Under the pieces are notes generated by a model. It was not told where the DNA came from. It worked only from the letters and a program-made list of their open reading frames with translations, and made no database searches. Positions 31,939 through 44,076 of a stretch of DNA of 64,000 nt are shown piece by piece. Source of the DNA: Bilabrum cf. latius (Eukaryota > Bigyra: Bicosoecida > Bigyra > Bicosoecida); contig OZ237737.1 of NCBI GenBank assembly GCA_965178125.1, positions 1,550,001-1,614,000 of the forward strand, written 5' to 3'. The first letter of the stretch is position 1, and each line of letters starts with the position of its first letter. The position numbers and the translations under genes are program-made.

Positions 31939-34900
31939 TCAGTCCGCGAGGGCCTGGTCGCGGTGCTCGAGCAGCGCCTGGAAGGCAGCCATCATGCCGC
32001 GCTTGTGGCCCTTGTTGATGGTCTCGAGGGCCAGCACGGGGCCCGCCGGGCTCTCGAGGAAGAAGCTCAGGTCCGCCTGGGAGGCCGCCGTGTGGTTCTT
32101 GCCGTCCAGCCCGTCCTTGATTCCCGTGACGCTGCTAACCGGAATGGAGCCCATCTTGGAGTGGGAGCTGTCGGCCATCTGCCACACAATGGACTGCAGG
32201 TCGTCCGTCACCAGCACCTGGTACTTGATCTTGCGCCCCCGCATCCACACAAACATGATCTTGCCGGCCGTCAGCGTGTGCCGGTGCTGCCCCAGCGCGT
32301 CCTCGACGTGCACGTTCCGCTTGCCCAGCTGGGCCTTGCGGGCGGCCTTGGCCGTGGTGGCGGCCGATGCGCTCATGCCCACGAGGGCGTCCATCATGGA
32401 GAGGGCAGACTTGGAGTCCCTCACGATCTTCTGCCTGGCCTTGCCCCGCTCCAGGGCGGGCCCGAACTCGTCCTGCACGGCCTGCCACTTGACGTCCTGC
32501 TCCTCGACGGCCTCCATGCCCTTGCGGTTCTCCTGCTGCACGGCCCGGTCGAACTTCTTGGCGAGGTCCTCCCGCTTGGCGCCCACCGACTCGACGAGCA
32601 CCTCCTCGAGCAGGTCCTGCAGGTCGTCCAGGCACAGCTTGTCCCCCTTGAGCGCCTCGAGGGCCACGGCGGGGTCCTCCGAGGTGTACTCGTCCAGCAC
32701 GGGGTCGTCCTCCGAGGCCTTGGCCGGCTCCTCGTACTCGGTCATGACGTCCCGGAGCAGCACGTCGGCGCCCTCGATGTTCTTCATCACGTCCGCGAAC
32801 TCGGTGTCCGAGGTGGCCACGGTGGACAGGGTCACCACCGCCTCGAGGATGATCATGATGTCCCCGTCGTAGATCATGAAGAGGTCCGTCAGCCTCGTGA
32901 TGCCGTCCGCCTGGATGAGCAGCGAGATGTTCTCGCGCACCAGGCACAGCAGCTTGATGAGCCTCAGGATCTGGAACGTAACGCCGCCGTCCTCCTTGTG
33001 CTTGGTCATGGCCTCGCAGATGATGTGCATGCCCTGCTCCGCGATGCTCTTCGCCGCGTCGTCCTCCACGGCCATGCTGCCCAGCGCGGCCGCCACGGCC
33101 TGCACCGCCGGCGCGCTGCTCATGTTGGTCTCGAGGACGGCCAGCAGGGACCTGGGCACGTCCAGCGAGGTGAAGGACAGGTGCACCTCCGGCAGGTAGG
33201 CCATGGGCACGGCCTGGTTCTGGTACTTGCCCAGCACGCAAAGGGCCCTGCACATGCCAGTGACCACCTCGATCTCGGTCGAGAGCGTCTCGAGCGACTG
33301 CACCAAGAGCCGCATGCCGTTGAGGGCAAGGAACTGCTCCACCGACGGCTTGGGAGGGAGGAACGTGAGCATCTCGGCGGCCTGCGCGAGGAGCTCTGCG
33401 TCCCAGTCGTGCGCCTTCATGGCGCGCACCAGCAGCTCGACGATGTCCGTCTCCTGCAGGTCCGTGGCCACCGTCTCGTCGGCGAGGAGCGCCGTCAGGA
33501 AGAACATGCAGGCCGTCTGAATGGGCGCCGAGTACGTCTTGGATCGCATGACGTCGAGGGCCTTCTCCGAGGCGGCGTCGAAGTGGATGTACTGCTGGAC
33601 GCTCATGTCGTCCTTGACCTCGCACTGAGTGGCCTGCGCGAAGTTGCCCAGCACCTCGAAGGCCAGCGCGACCGTCTCCTCGTCCTTCATGTTGGCGTCC
33701 ACGGCCTCGGCGATCTTGCGCACGGCCTCATGCTCGTACACCAGGAAGCCCACGACGGCGTCCTCGGCCGAGACATTGCCCAGGGCCCGCAGCGCCATCT
33801 GCACCAGGTCCTTCTCACCGGGGAAGTCGCGGAGCACCTGCGCGATCTCGTCTCCGCACGTGTTGCCGATGACGAGCTTGTTGTGGGGCGACTCCCAGGT
33901 GAGGCTCGACAGCGCGTTCATGGCATTCTCGAGGACCTTGATGTTTCGCTGGTGGGCCTGCATGCAGCCCTCCACGGCGCTCACGCCCTCGCTGTCCACC
34001 ACGAGGTTCACGTTCTTGCGGCTCTCGAACACGAGGTTGGCGATGGTGGCGAGGATCTTCTCGGCCACGATGGGGTCTTTGACGCAGGGGCCCTGGCACA
34101 GGCCCACGAGGACGGGGACGGCGCCAATGTCCACGATGGACTGGCGGAACTCCAAGGAGCGGCTGATGCGCTCCAGCATGTCGACGAGGGCGCGCACCAG
34201 GTCGAGGTTGTCCGGCTGCGACTTGACCGCGTCGATGATGGCCTCCACGCCGCCCGACCGCGCGATCTCTCCGCAGTTCTCTTCGTTGGACGACAGGGCC
34301 GAGAGCACCTTGGCGGTGCGCGTGGCCACTTCTGCGCTCTCCTTCTGGTGGCTGAGCACCTGCACCATGCTGGCGAGCTGGGGCTGGTCCACCCTGGCCA
34401 TGTTCTCCTCCGACTGGCCCTGCACGGACTGCGCCACCTGCTCGAGGTTCTGCGAGATGGCCGCCACCTGCGCCTGGTCCACGTGGGCCCCGCCCTGCAC
34501 CGCCGTGGCGAACTGCGCGAGGGACGCCCCGGCGCTCTGCACGGCGGCCATGACCTTGGCCTGCGCCTTGGAAGAGAACTTGAGGTCCATCACCTTGAGG
34601 GCGGCGCGCGCCTCGGCCGAGACCTCCGCATCCGCCCTCCACCTGGCCTCGATGGCCTGGAGCTGCTGGAAGCAGTGCCGGTTGATGTTGGCCTCGTTGT
34701 GTCCCTTGACCTCGGCCACGTGCTTGAGGATGCGGGCCACGTGGAGCGCCACCTCCCGGATCTCCGGGTGCACCGACACGGAGCTGGCGATCATCCACGT
34801 GTCCTCCTCGTTGGCCAGCGAGTCGATGACCTTCGCGTCCCGGTGGCGCACCACCTGCTCGATCGACTTGAGCAGAAGCGGTGCCACCTCGGCGTCGTCC

Positions 34901-37900
34901 ACGTCCACCTCGAGCAGCTGCAGGAGGTTCTCCAGTCCCTTGCTCGCCACAAAGGCGCCCGCCGCCCTGGCGTCCTGCAGCTGCGACGCGGCCACCAGCA
35001 CCACGGCGTTCCTGTTCCTCTCGATGGCGTCGATCTGCTCCGCCTCGGTGGACGTCTCCTTGAGCTTGGACCGCGTCGAGATGGCCGACTGCAGCACCTG
35101 GGCCAGGGCGCCCGCCCGGCCGGCGTCCGCCGCGTACCTCGTGCCCTGAGAGATGGCCTTGTTCGCCAGCGCCTTGAGCGCCTCGAGGCTCACGATGCTC
35201 ATCTGGCTTTCGCCGCTGCCCTGCTGCTACGAGCCGGCCGAGCCAGGGGGGCGGGGCGGGCCCCCGGCCCCGGAGGCCGGCGGCGCGGGCGGGCCTCCCA
35301 CCCCCGACCCCGCGGCCATCTGCTTCTGCAGCGCCGAGAAGAGGGCGTGCTCGCCCCCGTCCACGGCCGCGATCTGGCTGACAATGCTCTGCGCCTGCGA
35401 GGCGTCCGTCGCGTTGGCCGCCAGCAGGCCCGTGAGGAACTCGGAGCCGCTGGCCGAGGCCGCGAGCTTCTTGATGTCCTTCTGGGTGCTCTTGGTGACC
35501 GTGTCCACGCACGCCGCGACGGCGTCCTGCAGCCGCCGCGAGCCCGCGTGCTTGCGGCCCATGCGCGACAGCTCGGTCACCACGTTGAGCTCCACCATGG
35601 CGTCCACGGCGCTCGAGTCCTGGGCCATCTGCCCCATGCACTCCGCCGCCGCCTCGGCCACGACGGCCTGGTCCTCGTACAGGGCCAGCGTGTCCAGGGT
35701 CACCTCCACGGCGTCCTTGAGGTTGATGCTGCCGGGCTCGGCAAGGGCGGCGAGCCTCGACATGGACCGCAGGCCCTGCGAGATCTGGTCCGGGGTGGCC
35801 AGCTCCGACTCGGCCACGAGCCCCACGGCGTTGGACACCGTCTCGAGGAAGGTGGCGGCGTTGGTCTTGGTGACCACGCCGTCCACCACCATGTAGTTGC
35901 CGACCTCCTCGAGGGCCGCCAGCGCCTCGTCCACCGAGTCGCGCATCTTCTGGCCCCCGATCTCGTCCAGCTCCTCGAGGGCCTTGCACGCCTGGGCCAG
36001 CTTGCTCGTCAGCTCGCCCGCGTCGCGCTTGGCGCCGAACGCGCGCAGGGCGTTCTGCGCCGCGGCGATGACGCCCTTGTCCGTGCCCGAGGCGTTCATG
36101 CTTGCAAAGATGAAGCCCATGGCGCCCGCCTGGTTGACGTCCTCGGCGGCGTCCGCGTCCTGGCAGGCCAGCGACACGAGGTTCATCACGTCCGTGGCGC
36201 ACCCAGAGTCCTGCAGGTACTCCTGGTGCTGCGCCACGGCGCGCATCACGCGGCGGAACGCGCCCGCGTCCGAGAGGGCCTTGGCCTCCTGGGGCCCCTG
36301 CGCCGCCAGCCCCGCCAGCACGCCCACGGCCGAGCGCAGCACCTCGGTGTTGGCATCCTCCATGCAGATCTTGGACAGGGCAGACTTGGCCGCGTCCACG
36401 GCGCCCACCTTCTTGGCCGACTCGGCCCCCTCTGGCCCGCTGCACAGGCCGCCCAGGACCCCGAGGGCGGACGCCACGGCCTGGGGCGCCCCGTCCTCCA
36501 TGTTCTCCTCGAGCCACTCGGCCGCCATGGCGCCCGCCTCGGTGGCCGCCACTTGCTTGCGGCCCTCGGGGCCCGATCTGGCCAGAGACCCCAGCGCGGC
36601 GAACCCAGCCTTGGTGGCCACCTCGTCCTGCTGCAGGACCTTGAGCTGCTCCACCATGGTCCCCGCCACCTTGCCGCCCAGAGAGCCCTGCACCGCCTGC
36701 GCGCCCTTGACGTCCGAGGCCGCGATGGCCGTGATCGCGTCGAAGCACTCCTTCACCGCGAGCCCGCGCTGGAGCGTCTCCGAGACGTCCGTCACGGCGC
36801 TGACGATGGCGTCCGTGGAGCCGATGGCCGAGGCCACGTTGGCCACGGCCTTGATGGCCATGGGCAGCATCTCCTGGCACTCGACCGCCTCCTTGGCGCG
36901 CTTCTCCTTCTTGGCGTCCGACTCGGAGCCCTTGGGCACGGTCTCCGCCTTCTTGAGGCGGTCCATGACGGAGCGGGTGACGTCGGCCAGCTGCCTGTCG
37001 CCGCCCCCCTTGGCGATCTTGGCGGCGTTGGAGCCGACCGAGGACACGTGCCCGATGCGGGCCAGCACGGGCCGCATCTTGTCCGCCTTGGTCTTGCCCT
37101 TCTCCTTGGCGGCCGTGCCCAGGGAGGTGAGGTCCTGGAGGTAGGTGTTCACGTCCGTGTCCACGACCAGCTTGGAGAGGACCTTGGTGGTGGCCTGCGC
37201 GACGCTGGACCCAGAGGCGGAGAGTGCCTCGGCCGCGTCGATGATCGTCGACACGCCGTCCTGCTGCCGGAGGGCCTCGGCGCCCTCGGTGGTCATGGCC
37301 ACCCGCTGCATCACGCTGAGCATGGCCTCCATGGGCCGCTCGAAGGTGGGCGTGCTCAGGTTGGCATTGATGGTCTCGATCACCTGGCGGGAACCGCCGT
37401 CCCTCGCGATGGCCACTGCGCCCGCGTCGGTCGCCGAGATCTGCAGCAGCGTGTTGGAGGCGTTGAGCACCACGGCCGCGCTCGAGGCGTTGACGCGGAG
37501 GGCGCGCGCCGCCGCCTCGACGCCCCCCGACCTGGCGATCTCGTTGGCGTCCAGGCGCGCCATGTCCTCGATGACCCGCATCGAGGAGCGGACCAGCTTC
37601 TTCTTCTTGGGGTGCAGCTTGACCGCCTGCACGACGGACCGCACCACGCCCGAGGACTTCATCATGCCCCACACCACGGGGTTCTCCTCGGCCAGCGCGT
37701 GGAAGGTGGAGCCCGCCACCTGGCACAGCCCGTTGAGCAGGGTGGCCTGCTTGGGCAGCTTGCTCGCCTGGGCCACCTTGGTGGTGGCAGCCGACAGCAC
37801 CTTGAGGTTGTCCTCCGTGGCGATCCTCTCGGCGTTGTGCGGCAGCACCATGAGCGCGCTCAGGCAGCTCACCGCCTCGGCCGCGGCGCGCGAGTCCTCC

Positions 37901-40029
37901 GCGCTGGCGCCCTCCACGGCCCTGTCCACCGTGCCCTCCAGGTCGGCCAGCAGCCGCATGACCTCCTCGTCCGTGGACACGGCCTCGAGGAGCTCCCTGG
38001 CCGTCTCGCGCATGCTGGCCTCGTTGCTGAGCCTCGACACCGCGGGGAGCAGCTTGAGCAGCCCCGACTCGTCCTCGTCGCTGAGCCGAGAGACGTTCCT
38101 GGGGTCCAGGAAGACCGAGGCCAGCAGGTACAGCGTCGTCTCGATGGTCTTGCTGGCCGTTGCCACGGCCTTCTTGCCCTGCTTGCTCGACAGGAACTGG
38201 GCAGAGGCCGAGTTCTCGTCCTCGTCCTCCTCCTCGCCCCCAGCGGCCGCGGCCCCGCTCGAACCCCCCGCCCCCGCCTGCGCCCGGATCTTGGACGTTG
38301 CCAGCCTCGCGGGAGTCATGGCGATGGTCCGCATGAGGTGCGGGACGACGTCGGCTCGCACCATGACGGTGAGGTTCCGCTGCGAGCTGGCCAGGTAGAT
38401 GAGGAGCTGCGTGGCGGCCAGCTGGATGGCCACGTTGTCGTCGTGCCCGTTCATAGCCACGCACACCGCCTCGATGATGCCGTCGCCAGTGAGTGCGTCG
38501 AGGTCGTAGTCGAACACGGCGGCGGTCTCTAGCAGCTGCATGGCAGCAAGGGAGTGGTCCTCGTGCTCGGGGTACTCCTTGAGCACTGCCAACGTGCGGT
38601 GGTACGCGCGCGCCATGGCCAGCCGGCGCACCGCGTCGGGGCCCGTGGCCATGCGGTTCAGCGCGTCCGTGACAGCAAAGGCCGTGTCGGCCTCGGCGGC
38701 GTTGTCCGTCAGTGTCTTGAGCATCTGCCGCAGCGTGGCGTCGGACCCGTCCTGCTCGAGGAAGCTCGACTGCGACTCGGCGATGCGGCCGATGGCGCGG
38801 GCGGCGCCCGCCGAGGCCTTGGCGATGCCGGAGCCCAGCATGGTCTGCAGCGCGGAAACACCTCCCTCCTTGACGATTCTCTCCACATTGTCCTCCTCGG
38901 TGGCGAGGTTGGAGAGCAGCAGGGCCAAGAACTCCTGCTTCTCCTTGGGCGTGGAGGGATTTTGCATCTCGCGGAGCAGCTCCGAGACGTTACCCGAGGC
39001 CAGCTTGGTGAGCACGCGTCCTCCAATCTTGGACACGCGTTCGTTGGCCTGGAAGGACTCGGACACGCGGGCGATGCGGTCAAGCGCCGAGAACTCGCCG
39101 CGCAGCCGGTCCGCCCCGGTCTTGTCCTTGGACATGCGCTCAAAGGAGCGAAACATGGACTGCGCCACGTCGGCACGGTCCTCGTACAGCTCGTCCTCGA
39201 GCGTTTCGAGCATGATTTCAACGCCGCCGGCGTCCATCACGGCCTGTGCCCCGGTGGCCGTCTTGGTGAGGCGCTCGACCACGCGGGCCATGCCGAGCAC
39301 GACGTCCGGGCGCGTCTCCTTGAAGGCCTGCATGATGTGCAGCACCTCGCCGATACCACTGGTTTCCTCCTTCACGTTCTTGCGCAAGCTCTTGCGCGTT
39401 TTGAGAAGCCCTTCGGGGGCCTTCTGGCTGATGCTCATGAGGAGCTGAATGGTGTCGTCCAGCTGCTTGCTGGCCTTCCCGCTCTTTCCCGACATGGAAT
39501 CCAGGGAAGCGCACATCACACCAACTACATTGCGATCTACCAAATCGCTTGCGTACTTTGGGTTGCTTGAAAATCCAGAGAGGCACGCGATAGAGGCTTC
39601 CTGCACGGCCTCATCAGCGGGATGCAGCTTTAGCACGTCCAGCACCGCGTTTGCGGCCTTGTTCTCGAATGCCTGCGAAGAAAAATTGAACATACCGATG
39701 TTAACATAATGAAAACTGGGAGATGTTGGGCCGTGCGCCTGTGGTTGAGGGTGAGCGATTCATGACTCACATCCTTCAGGTTGCGCTCCCATCCGATGGC
39801 AGGCGGCGTAATCACCTGTTTCAGGCACTGAACAGAGTAGCTGGCAAGCTGCCTGAACTTTTTATGCTTCTTCACTGAAGCGACCTGTTGGGATAGGTTT
39901 ATAGTACTTATGGGCGAGTGGGAAAGGCGTCCGCGCACGGGACTGAATCATGATCGGGAAGCGCAGCTTCTGTTGGAGCCTTACCAGTCCTTTTACGCCT
40001 GATGATACGCCCCCACGTCTCGAAGACAT
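31939..40029 (-). CDS. giant armadillo-repeat protein with C-terminal PH-like domain, 2,630 aa
   Basis: There are three exons: 39985-40029 (45 nt), 39771-39884 (114 nt) and 31939-39672. The introns are 100 and 98 nt with donors GTAAGG and GTGAGT, and all joins are phase 0. The start reads MSSRRGGVSSGVKGL, then VASVKKHKKFRQLASYSVQC. The body is a continuous array of about 40-residue armadillo repeats (patterns such as VVKEGGVSALQTML, ARSGGVEAIIDAVK). The last about 150 residues (KIMFVWMRGRKIKYQVLV, then SIVWQMADSSHSKMGSIPVS) look like a PH-type domain. The single TAG is at 35227-35229, followed by two CAG codons (GS-TAG-QQGSG), and the stop is TGA at 31939. One TAG in 2,630 codons is very low for this window. 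Function is unknown; scaffold or ciliary proteins have such architecture. It is convergent with the FHA gene. Confidence 0.85.
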
Positions 40030-40405
40030 GATTGTTAATCACTTAGAGTGTGGCGTTTGCTGCAGACTGCGGTCGACTGCAACGAAACAATGCGAGGAGT
40101 CAGGTCGTGAGGTGAGCGCAAAGGCGCCGCGCACTGGCAGGCGCCGCCTCCTCTGCACAGGTTCCGCAAGCGGGAAAGCAGACGCAACAAGGCGATACGA
40201 AGGCTTTTTGAGGACACATGAGGGATTCGCAAAAAACAAAACAAAAAAGGATGAGCCATTAAGACCAATTCCTCTTTGCTAGGCATGAGCCGATTTGTAC
40301 CGCAACGGAGAGCACTGCAACACCCGGCCCGCTACTTGGGCACCCGCGTGTAGCATCGCATTGAATCCGTTCGAGCAGGCGACGGCCCACGGCCCACGGC
40401 CCCAC
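40030..40405. other. intergenic, upstream of armadillo gene and downstream of TRAP-alpha
   Basis: These 376 bp hold the promoter of the minus-strand armadillo gene and the 3' UTR of the TRAP-alpha gene. They contain an A-rich stretch near 40230-40260. No gene was recognised. Confidence 0.4.
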
Positions 40406-41416
40406 TCAGTTGGTCTTCTTTTTCTTGCCACCGCCGCGCTTCCTCTGCCTAGTCACAGAGTTGGGCGCACTTCCCTTGCCCGCCCTGCTCCGCTTGGCCT
40501 GCGCACCCTCGGGCACCTTGAGGTTCTGTCCGAAGCCCTGCTCGGAAGCAGCCGCGCCGGCAGCCGACTTGGAGGGAGAGATAAACTCCATGACGCGCTC
40601 CCCGGCCAGCACCATGACCACCACTCCGATGACGCCCACGGCGAAGAGCACCTGGAAGGTGGACTCGACCGTCACGCTCCCCTGCAGCGGGTTCACCAGC
40701 TGCACCGTCTCGTTGAAGAACAGGTTAGAGTACAGGCGGTCGTCGTCTCCCTCTTCGAAATACAAGACCCTCATCTCCATCTGCACCGGCTGCGACAGCA
40801 CGTTGCCCATGTGGAAGTTGTAGCTCAGCGAGGCCTCGCTGTAGTGCTCGACGCGCTCGTTGATAGACTGGAAGGTCAGGTTCATCAGCACCTGAGATGT
40901 ATCCATTGGGTTGCTAAGCTGTCCCAGGATCCCAGTCACGTTCTGATACTTGTTGTTCTCATTGATGAACGCGCACAACAGAGTAACGCGCTCGTTTGTA
41001 GGGATATCTGCGCAGACATGGATCAAGAAGCACATACACGAACAATTATGGGCGCAAATCAAACATCCAACAGAATGGTCCCACTGTGATCGCAAGCATG
41101 GATTCCAAAAGGATGACGATCGTGACAAAACAGCGCAGCACAACGTGGATCGGAGCAGGGCAGCAGCTAGTACCGTCCAATCAACCCTGAAAGACACACG
41201 AGTGGAACTTTGGATATCCTCACTATTGTTCAATACACCAGGCAGATGAGAGCGGGTATAAACCTTCGTGGCTGGGGGCGGGGGGTTCTGCATGGCCCGG
41301 TGCGTGATCATGAGCTGTCCGTTGCGCGGCGGCTGGTCAGCAGGCACGATAACTTGCTCCGAGAGGCATCCTACCATTCCACACACAACTGCAAGCGCCC
41401 CTAAAGCCAACTTCAT
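40406..41416 (-). CDS. SSR1: translocon-associated protein alpha (TRAP-alpha / SSR1)
   Basis: TRAP-alpha is an ER membrane protein that binds the Sec61 translocon. Exon 1 is 41224-41416, the intron 41008-41223 (216 nt, GTGAGG...CAG) and exon 2 is 40406-41007, totalling 264 aa with TGA. The signal peptide is MKLALGALAVVCGMVGCLSE. The lumenal domain shows IPTNERVTLLCAFINEN, an N-glycosylation site in LMNLTFQ and LFFNETVQLV (human AVFNQTVTVI). One transmembrane helix follows (FQVLFAVGVIGVVVMVLAG), then a strongly basic cytosolic tail (RQRKRGGGKKKKTN). The chosen donor gives the same spacing as plant TRAP-alpha before the IPxxE-like block. An alternative GTGTAT donor 14 nt upstream would be out of phase by length. 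No TAG occurs. Confidence 0.88.
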   Translation of the reverse strand: MKLALGALAVVCGMVGCLSEQVIVPADQPPRNGQLMITHRAMQNPPPPATKVYTRSHLPGVLNNSEDIQSSTRVSFRVDWTVLAAALLRSTLCCAVLSRSSSFWNPCLRSQWDHSVGCLICAHNCSCMCFLIHVCADIPTNERVTLLCAFINENNKYQNVTGILGQLSNPMDTSQVLMNLTFQSINERVEHYSEASLSYNFHMGNVLSQPVQMEMRVLYFEEGDDDRLYSNLFFNETVQLVNPLQGSVTVESTFQVLFAVGVIGVVVMVLAGERVMEFISPSKSAAGAAASEQGFGQNLKVPEGAQAKRSRAGKGSAPNSVTRQRKRGGGKKKKTN

Positions 41417-41573
41417 GGCGGAGTCGTTGCGTTAGGTGCCACTAATTGCTGTGCCTGGCTTGCCGTGGTTCCGCTGATGCTCATTGAAACGTGTGGTTTT
41501 ACCGCGCAAACATGAATACAGGATTCTGCGGCGAATCTGGCTGCAAAGCAACACTGCTGGAACGTCTGCTCCA

Positions 41574-43337
41574 ATGCGACTCACCGCGAGCGCATGCTGT
41601 TTGTTGGGCAGTGTAGTACTGGCGCAGTCCGATGCCCCGACACAGATTCACATTGGTCTGGCTGGGCAGGACGCCCAGGGCAGGTGAGTGCTGACTGTAC
41701 TACTGAGCGAAACACGCGACTGAAGGATGCTTTCGCTCTAGCACCGTTCCAGTTGTTAAGTTGTGCTGTCGAAGTACTTGTTGAGGTTTGCCCATCGCCA
41801 AAGTTTCTGGTTGGGCGTAAGGAGCTGCCGAAGTGCAAGCGAAGATGCAGCCTACCGAAAGTCGGTGCTCCCCACGTGTGTCTCGCCGTGTCTTGGACTC
41901 GCCCGTGCTTGCAGGTCTGACGGAATGGTTGCTAGCTGGTAGACCAAGGGGGCCACCGATACTTCCATCGTAATGTGGGGAGAGAGCCCGCAGTCGCTGG
42001 ACAAGACGGCGTCAGGCACTTGCGCAACCTACCTGCCCGGAGACGATGAAGGCAGCTTCTCGCACCACGCGATCATGACAGGGCTCAGTCCTTCGACCTC
42101 GTATTTCTACAAGGTGGGCGATGCCACCGCGGGCTTCTCGGACGTGATGCAGTTCAAGAGCTCCCCCGCCGCCACGGACGACTCCACCATTTCCTTCATG
42201 CTCTGGGGCGATATGGGCGCTGCCAAGCCATCTGAGTCGAACCAGTCCATCGAGCTGATCCGTCAATTCCACAAGGAAGGACGCGCGGATTTCATGCTGC
42301 ATGTCGGCGACGTGAGTGCGGAGTGACTGGAGCGATGGCTTTCCCACCCACCCGTAGTCTAGTCAGCTGCCCCTGCACTGCACCTCTCCTCACTCTCTAC
42401 ACCCCCTTGCCCCAAGTCTTGGCTTCCATTCCATCCCCCCTCGTGCATTGCATTGCAGATCAGTTACGCGGACGACTACTTGCTGGTGGACCCCCTCAAG
42501 TTCGGGTACGAGCAGACCTGGAACACCTTCATGGACGAGATGAGCCCCGTGGCCAGCAGGCTGCCGTACATGGTGCTCCCCGGCAACCACGAGGCCCAGT
42601 GCCACAGCCCTTCGTGCATCCTCGAGACGTCTGACAGGGGACAGCGGCTGACGAATTTCACGGCCTACAATGCGCGCTTCCGCATGCCTTCACCCGAGAC
42701 GGATGGCGTGATGAACATGTGGTTCTCGTACAACTACGGGCCCGTGCACTTCGTCCACATCGACACCGAAACGGATTTCCCGGGGGCGCCCATGGATTCG
42801 TACGTGGGCCTCGAGACGGGCGGGTTCGGCAGGCAGATGGACTGGCTGGCCGCGGACCTCGCCAAGGCCTCCTCCCCCGAGGAGAGGAAGCTGCGCCCCG
42901 TGATCATCGTGGCGGGGCACAGGCCCGTCTACTCGGTGGACTCCACCGACGGGCACGGGAATCCCGCGGGGTCTGCCAGGTCGCTGCAGGCGGCCATCGA
43001 GCCCTTGATGCTGCAGCACAACGTGACCCTCTACCTCTGCGGGCACAAGCACTCGTACGAGCTGCACTGGCCCGTGGCAGACGGCCAGCTTGTGCAGCGG
43101 TCCTTCTACAAGCCGAGGACCCCCGTGTATATGGTGCAGGGAGCAGGAGGGAACATCGAGTCGTACACGAGTTATTCTAACGACCCAGCGCCGTCGTGGG
43201 GCCGCTACTGGGAGGGCACCTACTGGGGCGTGGGGCTCATGACCGTGAACCGCACCGCCGTCTCTTGGGAAATGTACTCGGCCGCGAACGGGTCGGTCAC
43301 GGACACGATGCTGCTCACGCTCCCCTCCGGGCTGTGA
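41574..43337 (+). CDS. secreted purple acid phosphatase
   Basis: This is a metallophosphoesterase with a binuclear metal site. The exons are 41574-41683, 41915-42311 and 42459-43337; the introns are 231 and 147 nt with GTGAGT donors. The signal peptide is MRLTASACCLLGSVVLAQS. An N-terminal fibronectin-like domain (QIHIGLAG, MVASW-TAG-TKGATD, GLSPSTSYFYKVGD) precedes the catalytic domain. The ligand motifs are WGDMG, GDISYADDY (split by intron 2 after GD), LPGNHE, VAGHRPVY and CGHKHSYE, all intact. The TAG at 41940 falls in the W-x-T motif, where relatives have V, T or N. The stop is TGA at 43335 and the product 461 aa. It is close to the animal/plant low-molecular-weight-like PAP group. Confidence 0.92.
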
Positions 43338-44076
43338 GCTGATTGGATATCTCCGTGTAATTCACCCGGGTGCTTGCGGGCGCGTGGTCGCTTCCCTCCA
43401 GGCAACTAGGTGCTTTGGGGGATCCGACCGCGAGCGAGGAGCCAAACCGGGACGTTATAGCTGCTGATAGTCTGTGAACTGTTGAAAAGGAATAAGGGAT
43501 TTCGTACGATTAACTGCTTGAAATTTCAAAGGAATCGTGTTCAGAGCTTAAATACAAGCAAGAGATCTTGGAATGCCTTGCGAAGTCCCGCCCGCCGCAA
43601 GATTCGCCCATGGTTTGCAGCGCACCAGCCCAGCAACACACGGCTGACGACAGGATCGGCTGCGCACCCATGACCCCGGCCCCGGCTCACGAATTCCACG
43701 CGCTCTCGCTCGGCCTAGGCCATGCAATTGCGACGTGGGATCGCGATAATGGGGGAGGGGATACAGGGTGCGCGGCCGTCCGCGTCCGGCCGAGTTGTGG
43801 CCAGGCATCGGCGATGCAGGCGAGCCTTGCGGTCGGAAACAAGTGGAGACCCCAGCAGGCCGATCTCCGAATCAATCGACCAGGAACGAACAGGAAACGC
43901 CATAGCTCCGAACCTATGGGGAAGAGATAGGAGGGTTCGGAAAGGGGGGGAACAGGAACGCGGGGGGAGAGGCAACCGCGCCGCCCGCCGCCATCCACCG
44001 AGCTTGGTACTCGTGAGCACCGGCCGGGCAGCCAAGTGGCGGTACGCCTGGTTGCCAGTGCGACGCCCTTCCTCTA
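43338..44076. other. intergenic, nothing recognised
   Basis: About 740 bp lie between convergent genes (phosphatase and Nramp). Short open frames are present on both strands (for example 43568-43930 plus) but show no family resemblance and no codon structure I can defend. No tRNA-like B box in a foldable context was seen. Confidence 0.4.

Noticed and set aside
31963-38532. 2,189-codon open frame on the plus strand, antisense to the armadillo gene
   Set aside because: Composition is His/Leu/Arg/Gly-biased with no recognisable domain. It mirrors the codon structure of the armadillo frame, which has intact repeats, splice sites and a PH-like end. Long antisense frames are expected at this GC content.
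43568-43930. 120-codon plus-strand open frame downstream of the phosphatase
   Set aside because: No homology, no signal or domain, and its composition follows the surrounding intergenic DNA.
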